Shown here: piece after piece, positions 8,639 to 16,708 of the stretch | Layout of the letters: every line of letters starts with the position of its first letter | Position numbering within the stretch: the first letter of the stretch is position 1 | Assembly (NCBI RefSeq): GCF_000626715.1 | Contig: NZ_AQRA01000006.1 | Coordinates: 62,001 to 126,000, forward strand | Direction of reading: 5' to 3' | Source of the DNA: Aquimarina atlantica | Lineage (GTDB): Bacteria > Bacteroidota > Bacteroidia > Flavobacteriales > Flavobacteriaceae | DNA length: 64,000 nucleotides | Notes under the pieces: generated by a model | Seen by the model: the letters and a program-made list of their open reading frames with translations, nothing else | The model's database searches: none | Told to the model about the DNA's origin: nothing | Position numbers and translations under genes: made by a program

Positions 8639-8668
8639 TTTGGCTACAAGTAATATAAACTATCTTTT
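8639..8668 (+). promoter_or_regulatory. Candidate promoter for the DUF1801 gene
   Basis: TTTG at 8639-8642, an 18-base spacer, and TATCTTTT (7 of 8 to TAnnTTTG) at 8661-8668. A second, perfect TATTTTTG lies at 8683-8690, only four bases before the ATG, and would give a leaderless message. Confidence 0.45.
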
Positions 8669-8694
8669 TTATGATAAAACTGTATTTTTGAAAT

Positions 8695-9057
8695 ATGAAT
8701 CCAGCAGAAGAATATATTTTAAGACAACCAGAACCTTTTAAATCTATACTGCTTCATCTACAGGTGATTATCGAAACGACGCTACCAGGGGTTGAGTTGT
8801 TGTTTAAGTGGAGAGTTCCTTTTTACTATATGGGTAGAAGTCCGATCTGTTATCTTAATGTAACCAAAGGATATGTAGATGTGGGATTTTGGAGTGCACA
8901 GTATTTTACCAAACATCAGGAGAAACTAGAGTCTGATAAAAGAAAATATGTAAAATCTCTTCGATACCAAAGTATAGATGATATCGATGATCAAGTACTT
9001 ATCGAAGTTCTTGAGCAAGCGTACATTTTTAGAAATGAAAAATTTATAACTGATTAA
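8695..9057 (+). CDS. DUF1801 domain protein
   Basis: A 120-residue cytoplasmic protein of the DUF1801 (YdhG-like) family. Visible hallmarks are an N-terminal helix with PEPFKSILLHLQ, then PGVELLFKWRVPFYYMG, a CYLN strand, VDVGFW, and the final helix LIEVLEQAYIFR. Function in the family is not established. The gene is convergent with kdsA and overlaps its 3' end by 14 bases (9044-9057), an unusually tight arrangement. Confidence 0.88.
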   Translation: MNPAEEYILRQPEPFKSILLHLQVIIETTLPGVELLFKWRVPFYYMGRSPICYLNVTKGYVDVGFWSAQYFTKHQEKLESDKRKYVKSLRYQSIDDIDDQVLIEVLEQAYIFRNEKFITD

Positions 9058-9862
9058 CGGTTTGTCGAATGGCAACCAGATTGCTCAATAATTTTTCCAG
9101 ATGATCAAGATGCAGCATGTTTGCGCCATCACTTTTGGCATTTGCAGGATCAAAATGAGTTTCCATAAATAAACCATCTACGCCAGTTACTACTCCCGCA
9201 CGTGCAATAGTTTCGATCATGTCGGGTCTCCCTCCGGTCACACCACTAGATTGATTGGGTTGCTGTAACGAATGTGTTACATCAAGTACAGTAGTACCGT
9301 ACTGTTTCATTGTAGGAATCCCTCTAAAATCAACAATCATATCGTGGTAACCAAACATGGTTCCGCGATCAGTGATCATCGCATTTTCATTACCGCTATC
9401 TTTTACTTTTTTTACAGCATGTTGCATAGCTTCAGGACTCATAAATTGTCCTTTTTTAAGGTTAACCGTTTTTCCTGTTTTTGCTGCAGCAACTACAAGA
9501 TCTGTTTGGCGTACTAAAAAAGCCGGGATTTGTAAAATGTCTACATACTCGGCTGCAAGTGCTGCATCTTCATTTTCATGAATATCTGTAACTGTTGGGA
9601 TTTCGAAAGTTTCTCCAACTTTACGTAAGATCTTTAATGCTTTTTCATTACCAATCCCCGTAAAACTATCAATACGACTACGGTTAGCTTTTTTAAATGA
9701 TCCTTTGAAAACATAGGGGATTTCGAGCTTAGATGTAATAGTAACCACTTTTTCGGCAATGCGTAATGCCATCTCTTCCCCTTCAATAGCACAGGGACCA
9801 GCCAGGAGAAAAAAGTTATTTGAATTAAGATTCTTAAGGTTTGGAATATTTTCTAATTGCAT
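9044..9862 (-). CDS. kdsA: 3-deoxy-8-phosphooctulonate synthase
   Basis: A 272-residue KDO-8-phosphate synthase. It condenses phosphoenolpyruvate with arabinose 5-phosphate to give KDO-8-P for the lipid A inner core, in the cytoplasm. Signature motifs are AGPCAIEG near residue 21, YVFKGSFKKANRS near 50, TDIHE, the LQIPAFLVRQTDL segment, KKGQFMSPE, and the C-terminal THSLQQP, ETHFDP and KSDGANML. The length is typical. It has its own promoter: a perfect -7 element lies 20 bases upstream of the ATG. Confidence 0.98.
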   Translation of the reverse strand: MQLENIPNLKNLNSNNFFLLAGPCAIEGEEMALRIAEKVVTITSKLEIPYVFKGSFKKANRSRIDSFTGIGNEKALKILRKVGETFEIPTVTDIHENEDAALAAEYVDILQIPAFLVRQTDLVVAAAKTGKTVNLKKGQFMSPEAMQHAVKKVKDSGNENAMITDRGTMFGYHDMIVDFRGIPTMKQYGTTVLDVTHSLQQPNQSSGVTGGRPDMIETIARAGVVTGVDGLFMETHFDPANAKSDGANMLHLDHLEKLLSNLVAIRQTVNQL

Positions 9863-9881
9863 GATAGCTTATTTTATGGCG

Positions 9882-9889
9882 CAAAGATA
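9882..9889 (-). promoter_or_regulatory. -7 promoter element of kdsA
   Basis: Read on the minus strand, TATCTTTG is a perfect match to the Bacteroidota -7 consensus TAnnTTTG, placed 20 bases before the kdsA ATG. No clear TTTG -33 element is visible at the usual distance. Confidence 0.55.
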
Positions 9890-9980
9890 TGAGTTTTGTT
9901 AATGTATAAGCGATTTAACTATCAACTTTTGGTATAAAGTTTGATCGATAGATTTTTTTTTACCAATTAGGCTTTTATAC

Positions 9981-10532
9981 ATGAAAAAAATATTTCTCAC
10001 CATTCTGGTAATGTGTGTTTTTAATAGCAATGCGCAAACCAGTACAAATCACACACAAGGAACACAGAATATGTTTACTGCAAATATAATAATGCCAGGA
10101 CTACGATACGAAGTAGGACTAACTTCTAAGACTTCATTAGTTGTTGGGGTTGGTACTGGGTTCGCTTGGGTATATAGTGATCTCTATGGTTCTGAATATG
10201 GGATTTTTTCCAATTTTGAAGGTACGTATCGTTATTATTATAATTTTAAAAGAAGAAAACAAAAAGGAAAACGAATAGCTAATAATTCTGGAAATTACTT
10301 GGCCTTATCTTCTTATCTAAGTATTGGAGATCCTTTGATTGGTGATTTAGAAACAAGATCGGATTATAATGGAGTGGTTGGTCCTGTATGGGGAATACAG
10401 AGAACCTATGAATCGAAACTTAACTGGAATTTGGAATTGGGAGTTGGTTATGGCTTTAATGATAAGGAGACTTACATATCACCAATTGCTAGTTTTTCAA
10501 TAGGATGGACATTTGGAAAAGATATTAATTAG
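9981..10532 (+). CDS. Outer-membrane beta-barrel-like secreted protein
   Basis: A 183-residue protein with a standard signal peptide (MKKIFLTILVMCVFNSNAQ). The mature part is built of alternating strands rich in Gly and aromatics (LRYEVGLTSKTSLVVGVGTGF, SYLSIGDPLIG, LGVGYGF), ending in the aromatic strand FSIGWTFGKDIN. This is typical of small 8-stranded outer-membrane barrels of Bacteroidota. No enzyme motif is seen. It stands alone between kdsA (divergent) and typA, and its specific function cannot be assigned. Confidence 0.72.
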   Translation: MKKIFLTILVMCVFNSNAQTSTNHTQGTQNMFTANIIMPGLRYEVGLTSKTSLVVGVGTGFAWVYSDLYGSEYGIFSNFEGTYRYYYNFKRRKQKGKRIANNSGNYLALSSYLSIGDPLIGDLETRSDYNGVVGPVWGIQRTYESKLNWNLELGVGYGFNDKETYISPIASFSIGWTFGKDIN

Positions 10533-10636
10533 CAGATAATGAATTGGTTATGCTGATTTCTGTGGCTTTTTAGAGCACATAAATATCTATTTATTAATAA
10601 TTAAAACTTTCGCATACAACCTGTCAAAATATCTCG

Positions 10637-10644
10637 TACCTTTG
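10637..10644 (+). promoter_or_regulatory. -7 promoter element of typA
   Basis: TACCTTTG followed by GCACC, a perfect TAnnTTTG element 22 bases before the typA ATG. A TTTC at 10608-10611 is a poor -33 candidate with a long spacer. Confidence 0.6.
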
Positions 10645-10666
10645 CACCCTTAAAAATGAGGCGTTT

Positions 10667-12466
10667 ATGACAGCTATAAAAAATATTGCGATAATTGCTC
10701 ACGTAGATCACGGTAAGACTACGTTGGTAGATAAGATTATGTACCATTGTCAATTATTTCGTGAAAATGAAAACACAGGTGATTTAATTTTGGATAATAA
10801 TGACCTGGAGCGTGAAAGAGGGATTACTATTACCTCCAAAAACGTTTCGGTTACATATAAAGGAACCAAAATTAATATCATAGATACTCCTGGTCACGCC
10901 GATTTTGGAGGAGAAGTAGAACGCGTATTGAATATGGCAGATGGAGTACTACTTTTGGTAGATGCTTTTGAAGGACCTATGCCACAAACTCGTTTTGTAC
11001 TGCAAAAAGCAATTGACCTTGGACTAAAACCTTGTGTTGTTGTAAATAAGGTAGATAAAGAAAACTGTACGCCAGACGAAGTACATGAAAAAGTATTTGA
11101 CCTGATGTTCGAACTTGGTGCAGAAGAATGGCAACTAGATTTTCCTACAGTATACGGCTCTGCTAAGAATAATTGGATGAGCGAAGACTGGAAGAATGAA
11201 ACAGACAATATCGAACCTCTGCTTGATATGGTAATTGAGCATATTCCTTCTCCCAAAATTGAAGAAGGTACTCCTCAAATGTTGATCACATCATTAGACT
11301 TTTCATCTTTTACAGGACGTATCGCTATCGGACGTTTACAAAGAGGAACTCTAACAGAAGGTATGCAGGTTTCTTTGGTGAAACGAGATGGAACGATAAA
11401 AAAATCAAAAATAAAAGAGCTTCACACTTTTGAAGGCCTCGGAAGAATGAAGGTAGAAAAAGTAGAGGCAGGAGATATTTGTGCTCTGGTAGGACTCGAA
11501 GGTTTTGAAATAGGAGACACTGTAGCCGATATAGAAAATCCTGAAGGATTACAAACTATTGCTATCGACGAACCTACGATGAGTATGTTGTTTACCATTA
11601 ACGATTCACCTTTCTTTGGTAAAGATGGAAAATTTGTAACATCAAGACATATCAAAGAGAGATTAGAAAAAGAATTAGAAAAAAACCTTGCACTTAGAGT
11701 TAATGAAACAGATAGTGCAGATAAATTTATGGTATTTGGTAGAGGAGTACTGCATTTATCTGTGTTGATAGAGACTATGAGACGCGAAGGATATGAACTT
11801 CAAATCGGGCAACCCCAGGTGATCATAAAAGAGGTTGATGGAGTAAAGTGCGAACCTGTTGAAGAACTAACGATAGATCTTCCTGAGCATGTTTCGGGAA
11901 AAGCTGTAGAAATGGTAACCTTACGTAAAGGAGAAATGCTTAGTATGGAAGCCAGAGGAGATCGTATGGTGTGCGAATTTTTGATTCCGTCTAGAGGAAT
12001 TATCGGTTTAAGAAACCAATTGTTAACCGCTACTGCTGGTGAAGCAATTATGGCGCATCGTTTTAAAGAATATCAACCTCTTAAAGGTGATATTCCCGGT
12101 CGTATTAATGGCTCATTAGTTTCTATGGAAAAAGGAACAGCAATACCTTATTCTATAGATAAATTGCAGGAAAGAGGAAAGTTTTTTATCGATCCGGGAG
12201 AAGATATTTATGAAGGACAAGTGATTGGCGAAAACTCTCGAGGAGATGATATGACAGTTAATGTAACCAAAACAAAGAAATTATCAAATGTACGTTCTGC
12301 AGGAGCAGATGATAAGGCCAAGATTGTACCAGCAATCAAGTTTTCGTTAGAAGAAGCTTTAGAATATATCCAAAAAGATGAATACGTAGAAGTTACTCCT
12401 AACTTTTTGAGATTGCGTAAAATTTACTTAACTGAAGTAGAACGTAAACGAAATAAAATTGTTTAA
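10667..12466 (+). CDS. typA: Translational GTPase TypA/BipA
   Basis: A 599-residue ribosome-associated GTPase of the EF-G-like family, involved in ribosome assembly and stress adaptation. The G1 motif AHVDHGKT is at 11-18, the switch region has ERERGITI near 48-55, G3 DTPGHADFGGEVERV starts at 73, and G4 NKVDKE is at 127-132. Domains II, III and V follow, and the TypA-specific C-terminal domain contains SRGIIGLR and AHRFKEYQPLKGDIPGR. The length is typical. A -7 element lies just upstream and a textbook terminator lies just after the gene. Confidence 0.98.
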   Translation: MTAIKNIAIIAHVDHGKTTLVDKIMYHCQLFRENENTGDLILDNNDLERERGITITSKNVSVTYKGTKINIIDTPGHADFGGEVERVLNMADGVLLLVDAFEGPMPQTRFVLQKAIDLGLKPCVVVNKVDKENCTPDEVHEKVFDLMFELGAEEWQLDFPTVYGSAKNNWMSEDWKNETDNIEPLLDMVIEHIPSPKIEEGTPQMLITSLDFSSFTGRIAIGRLQRGTLTEGMQVSLVKRDGTIKKSKIKELHTFEGLGRMKVEKVEAGDICALVGLEGFEIGDTVADIENPEGLQTIAIDEPTMSMLFTINDSPFFGKDGKFVTSRHIKERLEKELEKNLALRVNETDSADKFMVFGRGVLHLSVLIETMRREGYELQIGQPQVIIKEVDGVKCEPVEELTIDLPEHVSGKAVEMVTLRKGEMLSMEARGDRMVCEFLIPSRGIIGLRNQLLTATAGEAIMAHRFKEYQPLKGDIPGRINGSLVSMEKGTAIPYSIDKLQERGKFFIDPGEDIYEGQVIGENSRGDDMTVNVTKTKKLSNVRSAGADDKAKIVPAIKFSLEEALEYIQKDEYVEVTPNFLRLRKIYLTEVERKRNKIV

Positions 12467-12493
12467 ACTCTTTTAAGTTATACCTATAAAAGT

Positions 12494-12524
12494 AAAAAAC
12501 CGCGAGAAATTCTCGCGGTTTTTT
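12494..12524 (+). terminator. Rho-independent terminator of typA
   Basis: Stem of nine GC-rich pairs (CCGCGAGAA and its complement) around a single A, extended by six A-T pairs and ending in six T, 28 bases after the typA stop. Confidence 0.93.
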
Positions 12525-12530
12525 AATACC

Positions 12531-12877
12531 GTAACTTTAAATTATTACTGGCATTAAAAATAAAACCCCGAGTTAACTCGGGATTTATCGTCGATATTTT
12601 GGGGTATGCATTGGGGTATTTGGGGCTAATTCTATATTTTGGGGCAAATAAAGGTATATAATGTTTTATTTGTATGGTACAAATGTAAGAATAATTCCTG
12701 TAACTTCGCTTGTAAAAATCAACAAAATATCGGTAAAATACAATTAATAACGATAAAATACGCAAAAAACATTGTTTTGATACGGTTTTTACTGCTCTTT
12801 TGAAAGATCAATATTTAAAATGTTATTTTTTAACAGAACTTCAATACTTTTAAGAAATAATTTGAAATAAAAAATAA
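12531..12877. other. Intergenic stretch between typA and the CsaA-type gene
   Basis: 347 bases without a convincing protein gene. It holds a G-rich block on the plus strand (GGGG at 12601, 12613, 12622 and 12641), a terminator-like hairpin oriented to the minus strand (12567-12582), a short palindrome TTTGTA-TGG-TACAAA (12669-12683), and then very AT-rich DNA. An 80-codon minus frame across the block has no coding character. Confidence 0.6.
12556..12643 (-). ncRNA. Candidate small RNA with CCCCAA repeats and intrinsic terminator
   Basis: Hypothetical. On the minus strand, TACCTTTA (12649-12656, 7 of 8 to the -7 consensus) would start transcription near 12642. The roughly 88-base transcript would carry four short CCCCAAA/CCCCAAU motifs in unstructured sequence. 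It ends in the hairpin CCCGAG-TTAA-CTCGGG (12567-12582) followed by GTTTTATTTTT, an intrinsic terminator that only makes sense for this strand. No protein frame explains that terminator. Known sRNA families were not matched. Confidence 0.35.
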
Positions 12878-13219
12878 ATGGATCGAGGTTTAGAATGGAA
12901 AGAATTTATGAATGTAGATATGCGAGTTGGCACTATAGTACATGTAGAAATTTTTAAAGAAGCACGAAACCCAGCCTATAAAATGATTGTTGATTTTGGC
13001 GAATTAGGGGAGCGAAAAACCTCTGCACAGATCACGAAACTCTATTCAGAACCTAAAGAACTTATAGGCAAACAAGTTATTGCAGTAGTCAATTTTCCGC
13101 CAAAACAAATCGCTAATATGATGAGTGAATGCTTGGTATTAGGAGCTGTAGGAGAAGATAAAGAAGTAACTTTATTAACTCCGGATTTACCTGTTAAAAA
13201 TGGATTGCGAATAGGTTAG
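12878..13219 (+). CDS. csaA: tRNA-binding protein of the CsaA family
   Basis: A 113-residue single-domain tRNA-binding OB-fold protein, of the same fold as the C-terminal domain of MetRS/Arc1p. Hallmarks are FMNVDMRVGTIV, ARNPAYKMIVDFGELG, TSAQITKLY, the ELIGKQVIAVVNFPPKQI segment, SECLVLG and the C-terminal NGLRIG. In Bacillus, CsaA has been described as an export-related chaperone; tRNA binding is the conserved feature. The ATG at 12878 is used; an ATG at 12908 is possible but would cut the first strand. Confidence 0.88.
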   Translation: MDRGLEWKEFMNVDMRVGTIVHVEIFKEARNPAYKMIVDFGELGERKTSAQITKLYSEPKELIGKQVIAVVNFPPKQIANMMSECLVLGAVGEDKEVTLLTPDLPVKNGLRIG

Positions 13220-13317
13220 TCTCTGTAATTGGTATATATATTATTGTATATGCAGGATAAATAATAGAATTGCAAAAAAAACTTAGATTCTAAATCTGTT
13301 AAAGGCCAATTATATCT

Positions 13318-14001
13318 TTATCCTTTTCTTTGTACCACTTCGAATACTTTGTTCCCATCACATTTTAATGTCTTAGAAGGGTATTTAAGTAATAAAGCAT
13401 AATCATGAGTAGCCATAAGTATGGTGTTACCATTTTTATTGATATCCCTTAGAACTTCCATAACTTCGACAGATGTTTGTGGGTCCAGGTTTCCGGTGGG
13501 TTCATCGGCCAATATTAACTCGGGATCATTTAGTAATGCTCTGGCAATAGCAATACGTTGTTGTTCTCCTCCTGATAATTGATATGGATATTTAAAATCC
13601 TTGGTTTTCATGCCTACTTTATCCAATACATCATCAATTTTACTATCCATCCCTTTTTCATCTGTCCATCCTGTGGCTTTAAGGACAAATAAAAGATTGC
13701 CTTTCACAGTTCTATCATTAAGCAATTTAAAATCCTGAAATACAATGCCTAATTTTCTGCGTAAAAAAGGGATTTGATTTTCTTGCAGGGTAGGTAAATC
13801 AAAGTCAACAATACTCCCTTCGCCTTCTAACAAAGGAAGATCCCCGTATAACGTTTTCATGAAACTACTTTTTCCTGTACCAGTTTTACCAATAAGATAT
13901 ACAAAATCCCCTTTATTTACTTCTACATTGACATCAGAAAGAATTAAGCTTTCGCGTTGATAAATTGAAGCATTTTTGAGGCTTAATACCGTATTGGACA
14001 T
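13318..14001 (-). CDS. ftsE: Cell-division ABC transporter ATPase FtsE
   Basis: A 227-residue ABC ATPase with Walker A GKTGTGKS (38-45), Q-loop VFQDFKLL (near 87-95), signature LSGGEQQR (142-149), Walker B LILADEPTG (162-170) and the H-loop in ATHD. FKLL after the Q-loop, DRTV-x-x-N and the short length are typical of FtsE, which with FtsX activates cell-wall hydrolases at the septum. No ftsX lies within this window next to it, so the assignment rests on sequence alone; a LolD-like role cannot be fully excluded. Confidence 0.85.
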   Translation of the reverse strand: MSNTVLSLKNASIYQRESLILSDVNVEVNKGDFVYLIGKTGTGKSSFMKTLYGDLPLLEGEGSIVDFDLPTLQENQIPFLRRKLGIVFQDFKLLNDRTVKGNLLFVLKATGWTDEKGMDSKIDDVLDKVGMKTKDFKYPYQLSGGEQQRIAIARALLNDPELILADEPTGNLDPQTSVEVMEVLRDINKNGNTILMATHDYALLLKYPSKTLKCDGNKVFEVVQRKG

Positions 14002-14274
14002 AGTTTATGATTCTGAATTAATATACTTTGGTAAAAGTAAAAAGTTTTCTGGTAAAAAAAATCAGGTATGGAAATAGTTTTTAATACATAATTTAATTAA
14101 TAACTCAATTCTTTATTAAATAGTTTATTTTTTGTGATTATTAGACAGTTTGAAAATGTTAGATTTCCAGAAGTAATTATTTGATGTAGTGAAACATTAT
14201 AATTTAATGATCAGCTTTATGCAAGATATATTGGACACTTCTTGCTAAATCACTAAAAACATATCTAACATAAG

Positions 14275-15399
14275 TTATTTTGGAAGTTTTAATTTCTTTT
14301 TTTTCATACCAAATAATATTCTTGGAATAGTAAAAGGGTAAATTAAAAATCTGTAAATGATAATTATTAACGGAAATGTAGTAAAGATCAACACTAGTAT
14401 TTTTAAAGAGATATTTACATTTAATTGAATAATATAGTATCCTAATACAACAATAATTGTTTGATGTAGAATATAAAAAGGATATATAGCTTCATTAAGT
14501 ATGTTAAGTACAATACTGGGTTTATTGAACCAAATTTGTCCATAACCGAGTATAGAAATAATTGATGTCCAACTTACTAATGCACAAACTAAATACCAAA
14601 TGTCCCATTGTATACTGCTAGAAAGATATGGTGCAATATACTTATTAGGTAAAAAATAATAGCCATAAAATAATAAAGTACTGATTAAGAAAATAATCGA
14701 ATTAAATTTGCGATACTCCTTTAAATACACCCAAATGTTTTTTGCCGAAGTAAATAACATACCAGATATAAAGAAATATCCATAAAAAGCAGTTGATGAT
14801 AGGTTTGTGATCGATTTGGAATCACTGGGATATAATTTTTTTAAAGCTATAGTTATACATATTAACGGAATTACCCATAAGAATACACCATATTTTTTAT
14901 AAGCACCGTGTTCTAGTACAGTTAAGATTTTATTTGATTTTGGTGATTTCAAAAATAGAATTAAAGGTATGACCAAAACTGAAATGATAAACAAGTTTTC
15001 GATAAACCAGAGATGGTTTACCTTAAGGCTCATATTTTCATATACTTTGAAATAAGAAAGGTAACTGCCTATGTTTTCGTAATAGGTTTGTGGTGGAACA
15101 ATAAAAAGAACTCCAAAAAAAAGAGGAATTAATAAACGAATACTCCGTTCTTTTAAGAATTGAAACCATGTTCTTTTTGAAAAAGCAAACATTGTTCCGG
15201 TTCCGGAAATTAAAAATAATAAAGGCAGCCTAAACTGTTCAAAAAACACCATAATATCATCCAGGATTTTACTGGACTCAGAATTCATAATATGAAACTT
15301 ATCACCATTAAATGGCATTCCGATATGATGAAAATATACAGCTAAAATTGCAATTACCCTTAACCAATCTAGATCGTACCGTCGCTTTTTTTCTATCAC
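14275..15399 (-). CDS. Acyltransferase family 3 membrane protein
   Basis: A 374-residue integral membrane protein of the acyltransferase-3 (OafA/MdoC-like) family. The N-terminal YDLDWLRVIAILAVYFHH motif carries the conserved catalytic-region His. It is followed by about ten membrane helices, an FRLPLLFLISGTG segment near residues 55-68 and a helix pair with NHLWFIENLFI. Such enzymes transfer acyl groups to extracytoplasmic sugars, glucans or peptides; the substrate cannot be read from sequence. It lies 104 bases downstream of a LytTR regulator on the same strand. Confidence 0.9.
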   Translation of the reverse strand: MIEKKRRYDLDWLRVIAILAVYFHHIGMPFNGDKFHIMNSESSKILDDIMVFFEQFRLPLLFLISGTGTMFAFSKRTWFQFLKERSIRLLIPLFFGVLFIVPPQTYYENIGSYLSYFKVYENMSLKVNHLWFIENLFIISVLVIPLILFLKSPKSNKILTVLEHGAYKKYGVFLWVIPLICITIALKKLYPSDSKSITNLSSTAFYGYFFISGMLFTSAKNIWVYLKEYRKFNSIIFLISTLLFYGYYFLPNKYIAPYLSSSIQWDIWYLVCALVSWTSIISILGYGQIWFNKPSIVLNILNEAIYPFYILHQTIIVVLGYYIIQLNVNISLKILVLIFTTFPLIIIIYRFLIYPFTIPRILFGMKKKKLKLPK

Positions 15400-15503
15400 A
15401 ATATTTGTTTTTAAATTTGAGTCGGTAAACTTATAAACAAATGCTTTCGTGATATTATTTATGTGATAAATAACAACTGTTTGTGACGAAATGCAAATTT
15501 GAT

Positions 15504-16373
15504 TTATGTTCCCGAATTGGGTGAAAAAAGCAGATTAAACCCTTTGATTCTCGAACGCGAAACCGGAATCGACGATTTATAATTTTTTAAATTAACCAAA
15601 TAACCTTGAGCATTACCAGAGAATGATTTGATGTGGTTAATGTTTACAAGATAAGATCTGTGAGTTTTATAAATAAAAGAAAATGATTGTAATTGGGATT
15701 CTAATTCTTTTAACGTTATTCTAATTAATTCCTTTTCAAAACCATTAGGTGATATGGTGAAAATCTCAGTATAATTACTTTCGACTTTTGCAAACAAAAA
15801 ATGTTCTGCTTTAATTTCAAAATGATCATTTGATACTCTTGATGTTATGCGTATAGTACTATCTTTAATTAAGCGCTCTTTAGGTTTAATGGATAACTTT
15901 TTCAAATCGGAAGAATGTTTTTTAATAAGCCTTTCAAGATTTATTGGTAAAACAATGGCTAATAAAAGAACGCCTACCAAAAAAGTATTCCGTATCTCTT
16001 CCCAAAGATATCGTAGTGACCAATTATCAGAATTCAAATAAATGATATCACGAATTAAAAAATCGACAATACCAATGATCAATAAAATTATAGAGAGATT
16101 TAAAATTTCTTTTCCTAAAGTCCAGGAATACCCCTTTGATTTCCAGTTAAGGTAGCTGAAATAAAAATAAGCAATGGGAAGAGGAATAAAAGAATGAATT
16201 ACTAAAATCCAGATATAATCTATTCGATGCTCGGATATATTAACGACAAAAGGGTCGAAAAAATAAGAAAAAATAAAACTTAAAAAAGAAATCAATACCA
16301 AAATTAGAATTAACTTCTTTTGGTTACCATAATAGTATGGATATGGTTCTTCCAGATATTTTTTAAGTTGCAT
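15504..16373 (-). CDS. Membrane-anchored LytTR transcriptional regulator
   Basis: A 289-residue protein with four membrane helices in the first half (about residues 20-150) and a LytTR DNA-binding domain at about 180-285. The domain shows the expected FLFAKVESNYTEIF, an IYKTHRSYLVNINHI core and SIPVSRSR at the end. There is no receiver domain, so signalling would be through the membrane part itself. Placed just upstream of the acyltransferase in the same direction, it probably controls that gene. It is one of three LytTR regulators in this window. Confidence 0.88.
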   Translation of the reverse strand: MQLKKYLEEPYPYYYGNQKKLILILVLISFLSFIFSYFFDPFVVNISEHRIDYIWILVIHSFIPLPIAYFYFSYLNWKSKGYSWTLGKEILNLSIILLIIGIVDFLIRDIIYLNSDNWSLRYLWEEIRNTFLVGVLLLAIVLPINLERLIKKHSSDLKKLSIKPKERLIKDSTIRITSRVSNDHFEIKAEHFLFAKVESNYTEIFTISPNGFEKELIRITLKELESQLQSFSFIYKTHRSYLVNINHIKSFSGNAQGYLVNLKNYKSSIPVSRSRIKGFNLLFSPNSGT

Positions 16374-16708
16374 GTGGTACAGATTACAATTTGCGAAACA
16401 AATTTAAATTTTTTAAAACCACATTGTAAAATTATGAGAAAAACAATGATATACTATATGGTTTGTCATAACAATCTAGGGTTTTAATCTTTGTTGTATT
16501 CGTTTATTTTAAAAGAAGAAATACACAAATGGCACATTTATAAGATCATTTTTTTAGGTATTATACTCATAAAGTATTCACAATTCTAAATTTACAATGT
16601 AATTATATCCAAAATATTTCGTTATTAAAATGAAGATTAGGGTATCTTTAACACAAAATTTATTCGCGGGAAACGATATTTACTTTTTAGATTGTAATAC
16701 TTACTTAA
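16374..16708. other. Divergent intergenic region, 335 bases
   Basis: Separates the minus-strand LytTR regulator from the plus-strand TPR gene. On the minus strand TAAATTTG (16399-16406) is a perfect -7 element 26 bases before the regulator's ATG. On the plus side TATCTTTA (about 16643-16650) is a weaker candidate for the TPR gene. No gene, repeat or RNA structure is otherwise seen. Confidence 0.5.

Noticed and set aside
12523-12765. 80-codon minus-strand frame in the typA/csaA intergenic region
   Set aside because: It crosses a terminator, a hairpin and the GGGG block, has an aromatic/basic-biased composition without domain features, and no promoter fits it. The candidate RNA explains the minus-strand terminator better.
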